From positions 868,001-932,000 of the forward strand of contig NZ_CP040986.1 in NCBI RefSeq assembly GCF_006364615.1: a stretch of 64,000 bases of DNA, in the 5' to 3' direction. Positions 39,056 to 47,948 of this stretch are shown here, piece by piece (position 1 is the stretch's first letter; each line of letters starts with the position of its first letter). The translations under genes and the position numbers were made by a program. Origin of the DNA: Candidatus Methylopumilus rimovensis. GTDB taxonomy: Bacteria > Pseudomonadota > Gammaproteobacteria > Burkholderiales > Methylophilaceae. The notes under the pieces are model-generated. The model had not been told where the DNA came from. It was given only the letters and a program-made list of their open reading frames with translations, and searched no databases.

Positions 39056-39805
39056 ATGAATATTCTTTTATCTAATGATGATGGTTATGATGCGCCAGGC
39101 ATTAAAATACTTGCAAGCTATTTAAAAAAAATCGCGCACGTCACAATTGTCGCGCCTGATCGCAATAGGAGCGGCGCAAGTAACTCCCTCTCGCTTGACC
39201 GCCCTCTTAAAGTGACAGAAGTTGAAAAAGATTATTATCATATCAATGGCACGCCTACGGATTGCGTGCATTTAGCCTTAACAGGATTATTAGACAAGAT
39301 GCCAGATATGGTGATCTCGGGTATTAATAATGGTGCCAATATGGGTGACGACACAATCTACTCTGGCACAGTCGCAGCAGCGATGGAAGGTTATTTATTA
39401 GATATCCCTTCTTTTGCTATATCAATGTCACAGCATGAAGCAACACATTTTGAAACTGCTGCATCTATTACAGTTGATCTGATTTTGCATTACCAAAAAA
39501 ATAAACCTCAAGATGCGATGCTATTAAATATTAATGTCCCCGACATCCCTTTAGAAAAAATTCAAGGCATACACATCACAAGACTTGGAAAAAGACATAA
39601 AGCAGAACCCGTGAATAAAACAGAAGATACTGATGGCAATATTTTATATTGGGTTGGTGCTGCAGGTCTTCCAAACGACGGTGGGGAAGGTACTGATTTT
39701 TATTCAGTGGGTCATGGTTTTGTATCTGTATCTCCTATTCATGCAGATCTTACAAGACATAATCAAATTAATGATTTAAAAACATGGATGAATAACTTTA
39801 AATGA
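39056..39805 (+). CDS. surE: 5'/3'-nucleotidase SurE
   Basis: 249 residues. [16 protein letters not shown] supplies the metal-binding Asp pair; [26 protein letters not shown] and [19 protein letters not shown] are the other active-site segments. The enzyme removes phosphate from 5'- or 3'-nucleotides. Its stop overlaps the nlpD start by 4 bases. In many proteobacteria the order is surE-pcm-nlpD-rpoS; here pcm is absent. Confidence 0.97.
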   Translation: MNILLSNDDGYDAPGIKILASYLKKIAHVTIVAPDRNRSGASNSLSLDRPLKVTEVEKDYYHINGTPTDCVHLALTGLLDKMPDMVISGINNGANMGDDTIYSGTVAAAMEGYLLDIPSFAISMSQHEATHFETAASITVDLILHYQKNKPQDAMLLNINVPDIPLEKIQGIHITRLGKRHKAEPVNKTEDTDGNILYWVGAAGLPNDGGEGTDFYSVGHGFVSVSPIHADLTRHNQINDLKTWMNNFK

Positions 39806-40767
39806 GATTGAATTTTTTTATTATTTACTTGGCGCTAGCTTCTTTAATTGCTGGCTGTGCATCTAATGCACCTGCGCCAGTGACTGAAAAAAGAATAGCT
39901 ACTGAGAAATCCACAGTATTGCAAAAAAAACCTGTCGCGAGAGTGAAAAGAGACTCTAGTCAACCATGTCCTGATACTTATATCGTCAAACCAGGTGATA
40001 CGCTTTATAGCTTAAGTCTTGATTGTGGCTTCTATTACAAAGAAGTCGCTCAAGCAAATGATATTAAAGAGCCCTATGCTATTAAAGTAGGTGACAAAAT
40101 AAAATTTGACCAAGTTAAAACAAACAATCCCGTTACAACTTCGAATGAAATTAAAAAAAATGAAGAGGTTGTGACTTCACCATTAAAAAATAATGAAGAA
40201 GCTATTGCAAATACAGAGGCTCAACCTCAAACAAAACCAGTATCAGCGGGTGTTGCGCATTTAGACAATCCAAAAGCTTATAGAGAGAAATATACAGAGG
40301 AAGCATATAACCGAAAGGTAGTTACAGCTCAAACACAAACAACTAATAATACTTCGCCCGCAACACTCAAAGAAAGTGCGTCTATTTTTTTAGAAGATAA
40401 AGTGGATTGGCAATGGCCTACCAAAGGCAAATTAGAAAATCTTTTTAATGAAGCACAAGGACAAAAAGGAATCGATATTTTAGGAGCGCTCGGTCAGGAT
40501 ATTAAAGCGGCTGGGCCGGGCAAAGTCATTTATAGCGGTGAAGATCTTAAGGGATATGGCAAACTTGTCATCATAAAACACAATAATTCTTACTTGTCTG
40601 TCTATGCCCATAACAAAGAACTTCTCGTTAAAGAAGGTCAGGCGATTGTAAAGGGTCAAAAAATTGCAACAATGGGGGATTCTGGAACAGATAAAGTGAA
40701 ACTACACTTTGAAATTAGAAAACAAGGTCAATCAGTCGATCCGACTACTTTTCTCGGGCAACCTTAA
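39802..40767 (+). CDS. nlpD: NlpD-like lipoprotein, LysM plus degenerate M23 domain
   Basis: 321 residues. A lipobox ends at Cys19 (LIAGC). A LysM domain at about 60-103 has [17 protein letters not shown] low-complexity linker follows, then an M23/LytM domain at about 215-318 containing [20 protein letters not shown] and [13 protein letters not shown] and LHFEIRKQG. The zinc-ligand histidine of active M23 peptidases is missing in KGIDI, as in E. coli NlpD, so it is probably an activator of an amidase at the septum rather than an enzyme. rpoS does not follow. The last 23 bases overlap the convergent thioredoxin-like gene. Confidence 0.9.
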   Translation: MRLNFFIIYLALASLIAGCASNAPAPVTEKRIATEKSTVLQKKPVARVKRDSSQPCPDTYIVKPGDTLYSLSLDCGFYYKEVAQANDIKEPYAIKVGDKIKFDQVKTNNPVTTSNEIKKNEEVVTSPLKNNEEAIANTEAQPQTKPVSAGVAHLDNPKAYREKYTEEAYNRKVVTAQTQTTNNTSPATLKESASIFLEDKVDWQWPTKGKLENLFNEAQGQKGIDILGALGQDIKAAGPGKVIYSGEDLKGYGKLVIIKHNNSYLSVYAHNKELLVKEGQAIVKGQKIATMGDSGTDKVKLHFEIRKQGQSVDPTTFLGQP

Positions 40768-41134
40768 TTTCCCCTTTGGCTTCTCTCTCGTAATAATCTC
40801 TTACAGTTGACATATCGTGGTCTCTCGCCCACGTAATAATTTCATCAAGCGCTGATGCCCCAATTTGACCGATTTGAGTATGAATACCAGCCTGCTCTCT
40901 GATGATCAAAAGGCCTGGAATTTTATCAACCTGGAAATACTCACCAATTTCTGGATCAGCTTCGATATCTACCATACCAAATATAATATCTTTATTTTTG
41001 TCCGAAGCTGCCTCAAATAGAGGGGTAAATTCAACACAAGGCTCACACCAAGGGGCCCAAAAATCAACAATCACAAAATCATTTTCTTCGATTGTTTTTT
41101 TAAAGTTCTTTTTTGTAAGCTTGACTGTTGCCAT
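40745..41134 (-). CDS. Thioredoxin-like protein with CEPC active site
   Basis: 129 residues with no signal peptide, thus cytoplasmic. The redox motif is WAPWCEPC (Cys30, Cys33); classical thioredoxins have CGPC. The cis-proline loop reads DKIPGLLI, with Gly where Thr is common. FEAASDKNKDIIFGMVDIEAD matches a betaproteobacterial thioredoxin-like group that is distinct from TrxA. The C-terminal 30 residues (DHDMSTVRDYYEREAKGE) extend beyond the core fold. It is convergent with nlpD and shares 23 bases with it. It probably reduces disulfides, partner unknown. Confidence 0.85.
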   Translation of the reverse strand: MATVKLTKKNFKKTIEENDFVIVDFWAPWCEPCVEFTPLFEAASDKNKDIIFGMVDIEADPEIGEYFQVDKIPGLLIIREQAGIHTQIGQIGASALDEIITWARDHDMSTVRDYYEREAKGEIKVAREK

Positions 41135-41173
41135 CTTATATCCCAGTTGTGTTTGGTTAAAAAACTATAACGA

Positions 41174-41761
41174 CTACTCACCCCATTGATTGGTATAAAA
41201 AATCTCTCTTAAGGGCTTACGCTTTCTAGCTTCTTTTTCTTTAACTAGCGCTTCAGCACTAATTTTCTCTATAGCGAGCGGATAACCAATCGCTATAAAA
41301 GACATTAAATCATACTGGCTTGGAATTTGAAATAATTGTCTAGTTTTTTCAACGTCAAATCCGCCCATTTGATGAGCCACTAACCCTATGCTTGTAGCCT
41401 GAAGACAGATATTTTCACAAGCAGCTCCCGTATCATACTGGTTCCATCGATTAGGTTTTTCATTACTCGAGAAGCTTTGACGGGCGCATGCCAAAATTAA
41501 AATGGATGCATCCATAGCCCAATTTTGATTACCTACAGATAAGCAATTAAGGGCTTGCGTCCAGAAAGTCGCATCTTTCTTATGGAATACAATAAATTGC
41601 CAAGGCTGATCTCCCATACAGGAAGGACTCCATCTTGCAGCCTCCATAAGAGATAAAAACGATTCTTGGGAGACCAACTGATCGGGATCGTAAGCCCTAG
41701 AGCTCCATCTATCACTTAGAATTGAATGAATAGGTTGTTCAGTAATGGCTGGTTTTTTCAT
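41174..41761 (-). CDS. Nitroreductase family flavoprotein
   Basis: 195 residues from ATG 41761 (MKKPAITEQPIHSILSDRWS). A longer start at 41845 would cross the promoter region of the divergent gene and adds a low-complexity segment, so I prefer the shorter one. RWSSRAYDPD at the start binds FMN phosphate; AARWSPSCMGDQPWQFIVF and a late segment IAIGYP are further family features. These enzymes reduce nitro groups or quinones with NAD(P)H and FMN. The natural substrate is not known. It stands alone on this strand. Confidence 0.88.
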   Translation of the reverse strand: MKKPAITEQPIHSILSDRWSSRAYDPDQLVSQESFLSLMEAARWSPSCMGDQPWQFIVFHKKDATFWTQALNCLSVGNQNWAMDASILILACARQSFSSNEKPNRWNQYDTGAACENICLQATSIGLVAHQMGGFDVEKTRQLFQIPSQYDLMSFIAIGYPLAIEKISAEALVKEKEARKRKPLREIFYTNQWGE

Positions 41762-41843
41762 TAAGGGAGCTATCTTTATATTTAAAGTTGTCTCTATAAT
41801 AAAGATAGTTTTCACTTCGTTCAAATTAAATAATAAGGATTCC

Positions 41844-42314
41844 ATGATGATTCAAACTGAACTTCCTTCCGAATTCAAAGGCATTAATCGATTTGCTATT
41901 AAAGCAATGCTTTATTTAAATGGCTTCGCCCATATTATTATTGGCCTTGCCTTAGCGACGTCCATTATTATGTTCACTTGGCTTTTCTTTAATGAAATCA
42001 ATGCTGCAGCGAATGCCCACAATCTAATTCATGGCTTTATTCATGCGCTAGGCACTTTAATGCTTCTTTGGTCGATATCGGCCCTTATTTCTGCCGAAAT
42101 GCGCTACCTCAATGGAAGTAAATTAGAAGTTGAAACCTTTATTGAAGTTGTGATGGTTCTTTTCCTAAGAAAGCTCATTGTGCTTCCCGTTCAAGATTCA
42201 ACACCAACATTTGAAGAGGTCGGTATTTGGGTTGGAGGTGCATTTTTAATTGGCTTACTCTATATTTTAGTGCTCCGTTTTAAAACGACAATTTCTGATC
42301 CCAAAAGAAAATAA
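41844..42314 (+). CDS. PsiE-like membrane protein
   Basis: 156 residues from ATG 41844 (an ATG at 41847 has better spacing, 7 bases, to AAGGA). A longer in-frame start at 41745 lies inside the divergent gene and lacks a ribosome site. Four hydrophobic segments are visible; the third region FIEVVMVLFLRKLIVLPV resembles the PsiE (phosphate-starvation-inducible E) signature with the charged RK after the helix. The function of PsiE proteins is unknown. The gene is preceded by CTCTATAAT (41792-41800), a likely -10 region. Confidence 0.65.
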   Translation: MMIQTELPSEFKGINRFAIKAMLYLNGFAHIIIGLALATSIIMFTWLFFNEINAAANAHNLIHGFIHALGTLMLLWSISALISAEMRYLNGSKLEVETFIEVVMVLFLRKLIVLPVQDSTPTFEEVGIWVGGAFLIGLLYILVLRFKTTISDPKRK

Positions 42315-42322
42315 ACCACTTC

Positions 42323-42784
42323 ATGACAGATGAAGATCTTAAGTTTATGAAGCTAGCTCTAGAGCTAGCAAAAAAAGCTGAGTTAAAAAATGAAGTACCT
42401 GTCGGCGCTCTAGTTGTTCGGGATGGCAAAATAATCGGTCGAGGTATGAATACATCTATTAGTGATTATGACCCTACTTCACACGCTGAAATAAATGCCA
42501 TCAGAGAAGCTGCTAAGGCTATCAAAAATTATAGGTTAAAAGATTGCACGATTTACGTGACATTGGAGCCTTGCGCTATGTGCGTTGGAGCTATTCAACA
42601 CGCTCGTATTGAGAAAATTATCTATGGTGCTCCTGATCCAAAAACTGGCGCTTGTGGAAGCATGATTGATTTAATAAGCGTTAAAGAAATTAACCATCAT
42701 GCAGAAGCTTTGGGTGGTATCTTAGAAAAAGAATGTGGTCAAATACTAAAAGATTTCTTTCTTTCAAAAAGAAAAAAGCCGTAG
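42323..42784 (+). CDS. tadA: tRNA-specific adenosine deaminase
   Basis: 153 residues. HAEINAI (His54, catalytic Glu56) and PCAMC (Cys84, Cys87) form the zinc site of the cytidine-deaminase fold, and the VPVGALVV start is typical of TadA. It converts A34 to inosine in tRNA-Arg(ACG), an essential wobble modification. It lies 8 bases after the psiE-like gene. Its stop codon lies within the stem of the following terminator. Confidence 0.96.
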   Translation: MTDEDLKFMKLALELAKKAELKNEVPVGALVVRDGKIIGRGMNTSISDYDPTSHAEINAIREAAKAIKNYRLKDCTIYVTLEPCAMCVGAIQHARIEKIIYGAPDPKTGACGSMIDLISVKEINHHAEALGGILEKECGQILKDFFLSKRKKP

Positions 42785-42804
42785 AAAACTACGGCTTCTT
42801 TCTT
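42777..42804. terminator. Bidirectional terminator between tadA and the Bax inhibitor-like gene
   Basis: AGCCGTAG - AAAA - CTACGGCT is a perfect 8-bp stem. On the minus strand it is followed by TTTTTTC, a good terminator for the 43-kb gene. On the plus strand it is followed by TCTTTCTTTC, a weaker tract. The tadA TAG stop sits inside the 5' arm. Confidence 0.75.
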
Positions 42805-42816
42805 TCAATCAAACGA

Positions 42817-43500
42817 TTAGTCTCTATTGCCTAAAATAGCCATTAACAATTGAAGTAAATTAACAAACAAGTTATAGATATTCATATAAAGCGCCAAAGT
42901 TGCCATGATGTAGTTTGTTTCTCCGCCATTCACAATACGACTTACGTCATAAAGAATGAATCCAGAAAATAATAAAACTGCAACACCAGATAAAGCTAAA
43001 GCCATCGCAGGCACTTGGAAAAATAAATTAGCCAGAGAAGCTAAGATAAGAAGAATGATGCCAATCATCAAAAATTTTCCCATAAAGCTAAAATCTTTTT
43101 TAGTGGTGGTTGCGATCGTCGCTAGAGTTAAAAATATAGCTGCTGTGCCGCCTGCAGCAAGACCAACGATTTGAGCACCATTACTTAGATTAAAAGCTAC
43201 TTGCAGAATTGGGCCTAACATCACACCTAAGAACAAAGTAAGCGCTAATAGCAAAACAACGCCTAGGCTATTATTACGATTTGCTTGAATAGCAAAAAAT
43301 AAACCAAAAATACCGGCCATAAGCATAATGGCAAACATAATAGGATGTTGTTGAGCAAATAAAAAGTTCATGCTCATGCCTATGTATGCGCCAATTGTTG
43401 TTGGAATGAGGGATAAACCAAGTAAAGCATAAGTATTTCTTAGTACTTTATTTGTCGCTAGTGTTGATTGCGACTGACTTTCAATTCTTACATTTTCCAT
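42817..43500 (-). CDS. Bax inhibitor-1/YccA family membrane protein
   Basis: 227 residues with seven hydrophobic segments. The family signature is seen in ALSGVAVLLFSGFILYDVSRIVNGG, with the buried Asp (LYDVSRI) and the last short segment. Bacterial YccA modulates the FtsH protease; BsYetJ conducts calcium. Neither role is proved here. The ATG is preceded by a strong AGAGGAAAAAT ribosome site. It is a single-gene unit. Confidence 0.92.
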   Translation of the reverse strand: MENVRIESQSQSTLATNKVLRNTYALLGLSLIPTTIGAYIGMSMNFLFAQQHPIMFAIMLMAGIFGLFFAIQANRNNSLGVVLLLALTLFLGVMLGPILQVAFNLSNGAQIVGLAAGGTAAIFLTLATIATTTKKDFSFMGKFLMIGIILLILASLANLFFQVPAMALALSGVAVLLFSGFILYDVSRIVNGGETNYIMATLALYMNIYNLFVNLLQLLMAILGNRD

Positions 43501-43538
43501 ATTTTTCCTCTTTAAGAAGTTTTTAATACTTTGTTTAG

Positions 43539-43565
43539 ATTATATAACCTACTAAATAGTTTCAA
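43539..43565 (-). promoter_or_regulatory. Possible promoter of the Bax inhibitor-like gene
   Basis: On the minus strand TTGAAA (43560-43565) and a perfect TATAAT (43539-43544) are 15 bases apart, shorter than the ideal 17. The start codon is 39 bases downstream of the -10. Confidence 0.4.
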
Positions 43566-43582
43566 CATTCATTTGCATTATT

Positions 43583-44602
43583 TTACATAGCCATAATTTG
43601 ACTTGTCATCTCTTTGAAACCTTTTTCTTGGATCATTTTTAAGGCATCAGCAGGTTCTTTAGTGCCTTTCATTGAAAGAAGTCTTGAAATGTTCTCGGAT
43701 GACATTTTCCAATCTAAATGAAGTAAGACCTCATCAACCAGCTGGGGGCTGTTACATAACAAGACCATATCGCATCCGGCTTCGAGGGCCTTTAAAATCC
43801 TATCTTTCATTTCACCGCCAAGTATGGCACCTTTCATGCTCATATCATCACTAAAAATAGCGCCTTTAAAATGAAACTTTTCTCTTAATTGATCTTTAAG
43901 CCAGAAACTTGAAAATCCTGCGGGATGTTTATCTACCGCAGAATAAAGGACGTGGGATGGCATAACTGCATTTAATCCGTGCTTGATCAATGAGATAAAA
44001 ATACTCATATCTTTAGAAGCAATCTCATCAAATGTTCTTTCATCTTCAGAAACACTTAAATGTGAATCAGCTTTAATATATCCATGTCCTGGAAAGTGTT
44101 TTCCAACCCCGCGCATACCACCCTCTTTTAAGCCCTCCAAAATACTCGATGCCAAAGCCTTGATCGCTTCAATATCATTATGAAAAGCTCTATCTCGAAT
44201 CACGGTACTTTCGTTGTAATCAATATCTAAAACTGGTGTAAAACTAAAGTCGATATCAAACACTCTTAATTCAGTAGCAATAATTTGGCCAATTAAAAAA
44301 GCTAAGTGATTAGCTCTTTTAGGGTCCTTATCCCAAACTTCTCCTAACTTTCTCATAGCAGGAATAGTCGTAAAGCCCTCTCTAAATCTCTGCACACGCC
44401 CGCCTTCATGATCTACAGCAATTAAAAAGTCATGGCCTCTTATTTTTCTAATCGCATCCGTTAAAGTTTTTAATTGAACGGTATCTTTGTAATTTCTTGT
44501 AAATAATATAAGTCCGCCCACCATCGGATGCATGATTCTTTTGGTCTCCTCATCTTGCAAAGCAAGACCTTCCACATCAATCATTAACGGGCCGATCGTC
44601 AT
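43583..44602 (-). CDS. nagZ: Beta-N-acetylglucosaminidase NagZ
   Basis: 339 residues, single-domain GH3. KHFPGHG at 168-174 includes the flexible catalytic His loop, AVDHEGGRVQRF is at 62-73 and IFSDDMSMKGA gives the nucleophile Asp near 252-253. It cleaves GlcNAc from 1,6-anhydro-MurNAc muropeptides during cell-wall recycling in the cytoplasm. The C-terminal 40 residues are a little longer than in short members. It follows the queuosine-precursor transporter only in the sense of being its downstream neighbour 21 bases beyond, on the same strand. Confidence 0.95.
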   Translation of the reverse strand: MTIGPLMIDVEGLALQDEETKRIMHPMVGGLILFTRNYKDTVQLKTLTDAIRKIRGHDFLIAVDHEGGRVQRFREGFTTIPAMRKLGEVWDKDPKRANHLAFLIGQIIATELRVFDIDFSFTPVLDIDYNESTVIRDRAFHNDIEAIKALASSILEGLKEGGMRGVGKHFPGHGYIKADSHLSVSEDERTFDEIASKDMSIFISLIKHGLNAVMPSHVLYSAVDKHPAGFSSFWLKDQLREKFHFKGAIFSDDMSMKGAILGGEMKDRILKALEAGCDMVLLCNSPQLVDEVLLHLDWKMSSENISRLLSMKGTKEPADALKMIQEKGFKEMTSQIMAM

Positions 44603-44623
44603 ATAGAATCGATCTTATTCATA

Positions 44624-45334
44624 TTATTTAAAAATAAAAGGATTGAAATTAGTGCGCGTATCAAAATAATCTATATTTTCTTTCTTTTTAAGAAAAGCAA
44701 TAATTTTGTAAATGACTGGTGTAAATAATACTTCGATTAATGTTTTAGCAAAAAATTGTGCCATAACAACAAGAATCAATTTGTCATTTGGAATCACACC
44801 GCTGTTATAGAAGGCTAATGGATAGAACAAAATAGAATCGATCGCCTCACCTGCAATAGTTGAGCCAATCGTGCGACTCCATAAATATTTACCCTTCGTC
44901 ATGATTTTCATTTTTGCTAATACAAAAGAATTCGCAAACTCACCTGCTGCAAAAGCAATTAAGCTCGCTAAAGAAACTCTCCAAGCTGAACCAAAAGCAA
45001 CTTCATAAGCATCTTGATTATGCCAATAGGGTGCGGGTGGTAATGCCACAATCATCCAAGCCATAAAAGATGCAAAAGCAAGTGCAGCAAATCCTGCCCA
45101 TATCACTCTTCTCGATGCCGCATAACCATAAACTTCAGTTAAGATATCCCCGAAAATAAAAGAAATGGGAAAAAATAAAACGCCAGCGCCAAAAGTCAGG
45201 ACGCCAAAGAATGGAACGTCTACTTGGGAAATTTTTGCAGGCCCAATCAAATTAGATGTAATCAATACCGTCACAAATGCTGCCATGACTAGATCGTAAT
45301 ATCGATATTGATTTTTATTCATATTAAATTTCAT
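44624..45334 (-). CDS. Queuosine precursor transporter, YhhQ type
   Basis: 236 residues, about six membrane segments. FFPISFIFGDILTEVYGYAA and the following SRR are the YhhQ/VUT signature, with LTEVYG conserved; TIGSTIAGEAIDSILFYPLAF is a later conserved stretch. Proteins of this family import 7-cyano-7-deazaguanine or related queuosine precursors across the inner membrane. The start overlaps the L,D-transpeptidase gene by 11 bases; a second ATG at 45322 would avoid the overlap and cannot be excluded. No que genes lie in the window. Confidence 0.85.
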   Translation of the reverse strand: MKFNMNKNQYRYYDLVMAAFVTVLITSNLIGPAKISQVDVPFFGVLTFGAGVLFFPISFIFGDILTEVYGYAASRRVIWAGFAALAFASFMAWMIVALPPAPYWHNQDAYEVAFGSAWRVSLASLIAFAAGEFANSFVLAKMKIMTKGKYLWSRTIGSTIAGEAIDSILFYPLAFYNSGVIPNDKLILVVMAQFFAKTLIEVLFTPVIYKIIAFLKKKENIDYFDTRTNFNPFIFK

Positions 45335-45806
45335 TGATCAAGACATGATCACCAACGTTAATTTGATCAAATAAATCGATGATGTCATAGTTATCCATAC
45401 GAATGCATCCATGAGATTTGGGCTGACCCAAATGAGCTAAGTCATTAGTTCCATGGATGTAAATAAAACGCTGCATTGTATCTTGAGTGCCCAGACGATT
45501 AAATCCAACCTCGAGACCTGAAAGCCAAAGTATGCGAGTTAAAATCCAATCCTCTTTGGAGTTAGAGCCTGACATTGTTGAATTCCATATTTTTCCTGTA
45601 AGTCTTCGAGCTATAAATTGCGCGAACAAAGGTGCGCCGTTGCCAATTTTTGCTCGCACAATATGCTGACCTAAGGGCGTACAAAAACTGCCTTTATTTT
45701 GACCCGGACCTTTTTCTGCAGTAGAAATCACAAATGATTTCACCCATACATTATCATCTTGATAGACATGAAGTTTTTGCTCTTTGATTGAAATTTTAAT
45801 ATGCAT
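45324..45806 (-). CDS. L,D-transpeptidase (YkuD) family protein without signal peptide
   Basis: 160 residues forming one YkuD domain. Active-site segments are YIHGTND (His118-Gly119) and SHGCIRMDNYDI (Cys134 nucleophile, Arg136). The protein begins MHIKISIKEQKLHVYQDD, a beta strand with no hydrophobic leader, so export is unexplained; its substrate would be in the periplasm. Many betaproteobacterial members share this. The family cross-links peptidoglycan or attaches proteins to it. It lies 13 bases after rlmD. Confidence 0.85.
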   Translation of the reverse strand: MHIKISIKEQKLHVYQDDNVWVKSFVISTAEKGPGQNKGSFCTPLGQHIVRAKIGNGAPLFAQFIARRLTGKIWNSTMSGSNSKEDWILTRILWLSGLEVGFNRLGTQDTMQRFIYIHGTNDLAHLGQPKSHGCIRMDNYDIIDLFDQINVGDHVLINEI

Positions 45807-45819
45807 AATTAAATAATTC

Positions 45820-47157
45820 TTAAGATGCTGTCTTTACAAATAATGCAATAGATTCTACATGTGAGGTATGTGGAAACATATTTACAATACCAGCTTTATC
45901 TAATTTATATCCCTTCTCATTTACTAATATTTGAGCATCTCTAGCCAAGGTGGCTGGATTACAAGATACATAAACAATCACTGAGGGATTAATTTCTTCA
46001 TCAATGAGCTGAACTAATTCAAACGCCCCATCTCTCGGAGGATCAATCAGCCATTTATTTGCATGACCCAATTTTAATAATATTTCCTTAGTAATTTCAA
46101 ATAAATTGATGCATTGATATTCCACAAAATCATTTAAGTGATTTTCATCTCGACATTGTTTTGCTCTTTCTATCAGTGATGCTGAGCCTTCGATACCGGT
46201 CACTTTTGCACCTCTAGTTGCAATAGGCAATGTGAAATTTCCAAGCCCACAGAAGAAATCAAAAATACGTTCATCTTTTGATGGCTTTAAAAGACTCATC
46301 GCTCTTCTTACTAATACTTGATTAATAAAAGGATTGATTTGTGTAAAGTCATAAGGCATAAAACTAAATTGCAGACCAAACTCTTTTAGAGCATAAGAGA
46401 GCTTCACGTCATCTTTCTTTGATAACGGTTTTACTGTTTCAGGGCCTTTAGATTGCGTCCAAAATTGGACGGAATATTGACTTGAGAATGCATTTAAAAG
46501 TGCTTCATCTCTTAAATCTAGCTTTTCTAAAATTCTTAATACCAACACTAAATATTTTTGATCTGCTGCGAATTCAATCTGAGGTATTTTATCTTTGATA
46601 GAAAGCTGAGTAATCAAGTCTTGAAGCGGGGGCAGGATATCAGAGAGGTTTTGAGGTAACACTTCGCAGCTGGAAATATCAGCAATAAAATGTGTTCTTT
46701 TTTCATTAAAACCCACAAGCGCTTTATTTTTCTTAACAACAAATTTAACCCTTAGCCGGCCTTTATATCTGTAATGCCAGGAGGGTCCTGCAAGTGGCGT
46801 TAAGATTGTTTCAGATTTAACCTTACCAATTCTGGATAATGTATTTTCAAATACTCTTTGCTTAGCTGCAATTTGAGCTTGAAACTCAAAATGCTGCATA
46901 GAACAACCGCCACATCGATTAAAGTGATCGCATTTAGGCTTTACTCTTAAATTAGATTGTCGAATCACTCTATGTGTAAAAGCGATTTCATAGCTTGGCT
47001 TTCTCACATAAGACTCACACTCAACCAACTCGCCTTGAAGCGCACCTTCTACGAAAATAGCTTTACCATCAATATGAGTAACACCCCTACCCTCTTGATC
47101 AATATTTTCTATTGTGGCGAGTAATAATTTTTTTTTAGATTTAATATCGTCTTGCAT
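45820..47157 (-). CDS. rlmD: 23S rRNA (uracil(1939)-C5)-methyltransferase
   Basis: 445 residues from ATG 47157 (MQDDIKSKKKLLLATIENID). An in-frame ATG at 47196 would overlap the exonuclease gene by 29 bases and is the alternative. A TRAM domain lies at the N-terminus. The Cys set CDHFNRCGGCSMQHF holds a 4Fe-4S cluster. The SAM domain has DFFCGLGNFTLPIA, and IVYVSCNPATLARD carries the catalytic Cys. It methylates U1939 of 23S rRNA. Confidence 0.93.
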   Translation of the reverse strand: MQDDIKSKKKLLLATIENIDQEGRGVTHIDGKAIFVEGALQGELVECESYVRKPSYEIAFTHRVIRQSNLRVKPKCDHFNRCGGCSMQHFEFQAQIAAKQRVFENTLSRIGKVKSETILTPLAGPSWHYRYKGRLRVKFVVKKNKALVGFNEKRTHFIADISSCEVLPQNLSDILPPLQDLITQLSIKDKIPQIEFAADQKYLVLVLRILEKLDLRDEALLNAFSSQYSVQFWTQSKGPETVKPLSKKDDVKLSYALKEFGLQFSFMPYDFTQINPFINQVLVRRAMSLLKPSKDERIFDFFCGLGNFTLPIATRGAKVTGIEGSASLIERAKQCRDENHLNDFVEYQCINLFEITKEILLKLGHANKWLIDPPRDGAFELVQLIDEEINPSVIVYVSCNPATLARDAQILVNEKGYKLDKAGIVNMFPHTSHVESIALFVKTAS

Positions 47158-47167
47158 TGAGGAAGAC

Positions 47168-47944
47168 TTAAGATTTCCAGGCGGACAAAAACTCATCCCA
47201 ATAATCTTTTTGATATTCTTGAATCGTATTTTTAACTAAATTAATTTCAGCATCATATTCGTTTTGATTAAGATGGCCCCGGATTAATTGGAATTTAAGA
47301 TAAACAAGATAAGTATTCGCAACATCAGTTTCGCAATAGTCTCTTATCGATTGAATATCTCCTTCTCTATAGGTATTCCAAACTTTTCCACCATCCATAC
47401 CTAACTTACCTGGGAAGCCACAAAGCTTTGCAATATCATCTAATGGGGCATTATTTTTACCTTGGAACATAGCTAAAAATTCCATTAAATCTGTATGGCG
47501 TGTGTGATATCGGCTTAAATAATTGTTCCATTTAAAATCCTTATCAATCTCGCCCATATCTAAATATTTGGAAGCATTAATGCCATAAATCAAAGCTCTG
47601 TAATTTAATACAGGCAAATCAAATCCTGATCCATTCCACGATACAAGTATAGGGGTGTACTTATCAATACCATCAAAAAAACGCTGAATAACTTCTTCTT
47701 CGGAATCGTCAATATCTCCCAATGTCCATATTTTTAATTGATCTCTTTCTCGAAGAACACATGAGATCGCTACAATTTTTTGAAGATGGTGCTGTAGAAA
47801 ATCCGAGCCATTTTTTTGTCTTCTTTTGTAAGTAGCAGCATTCACAACAACATCATCAGAAAAATTATTATCTAATGCATATAAAGATCTAATACCTTGA
47901 ATATCAGGAATGGTTTCGATATCAAAAACTAGAATAGGAGTCAA
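47168..47944 (-). CDS. PolB-type 3'-5' exonuclease
   Basis: 258 residues. DEDD-type exonuclease motifs are present: VFDIETIPD (Exo I), LVSWNGSGFDLPVLNYRAL (Exo II, with Asp) and the C-terminal YCETDVANTYLVYLKF (Exo III). It matches the predicted 3'-5' exonuclease family related to the proofreading domain of PolB, found in many proteobacteria. The role is unproved, probably DNA repair or maturation. It lies 4 bases after cysM and 10 bases before the preferred rlmD start. Confidence 0.88.
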   Translation of the reverse strand: MTPILVFDIETIPDIQGIRSLYALDNNFSDDVVVNAATYKRRQKNGSDFLQHHLQKIVAISCVLRERDQLKIWTLGDIDDSEEEVIQRFFDGIDKYTPILVSWNGSGFDLPVLNYRALIYGINASKYLDMGEIDKDFKWNNYLSRYHTRHTDLMEFLAMFQGKNNAPLDDIAKLCGFPGKLGMDGGKVWNTYREGDIQSIRDYCETDVANTYLVYLKFQLIRGHLNQNEYDAEINLVKNTIQEYQKDYWDEFLSAWKS

Positions 47945-47948
47945 AACT

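Noticed and set aside
40400-40767. NlpD as an active M23 peptidase
   Set aside because: The first zinc-ligand His is replaced in KGIDI, as in known amidase activators of the NlpD/EnvC type.
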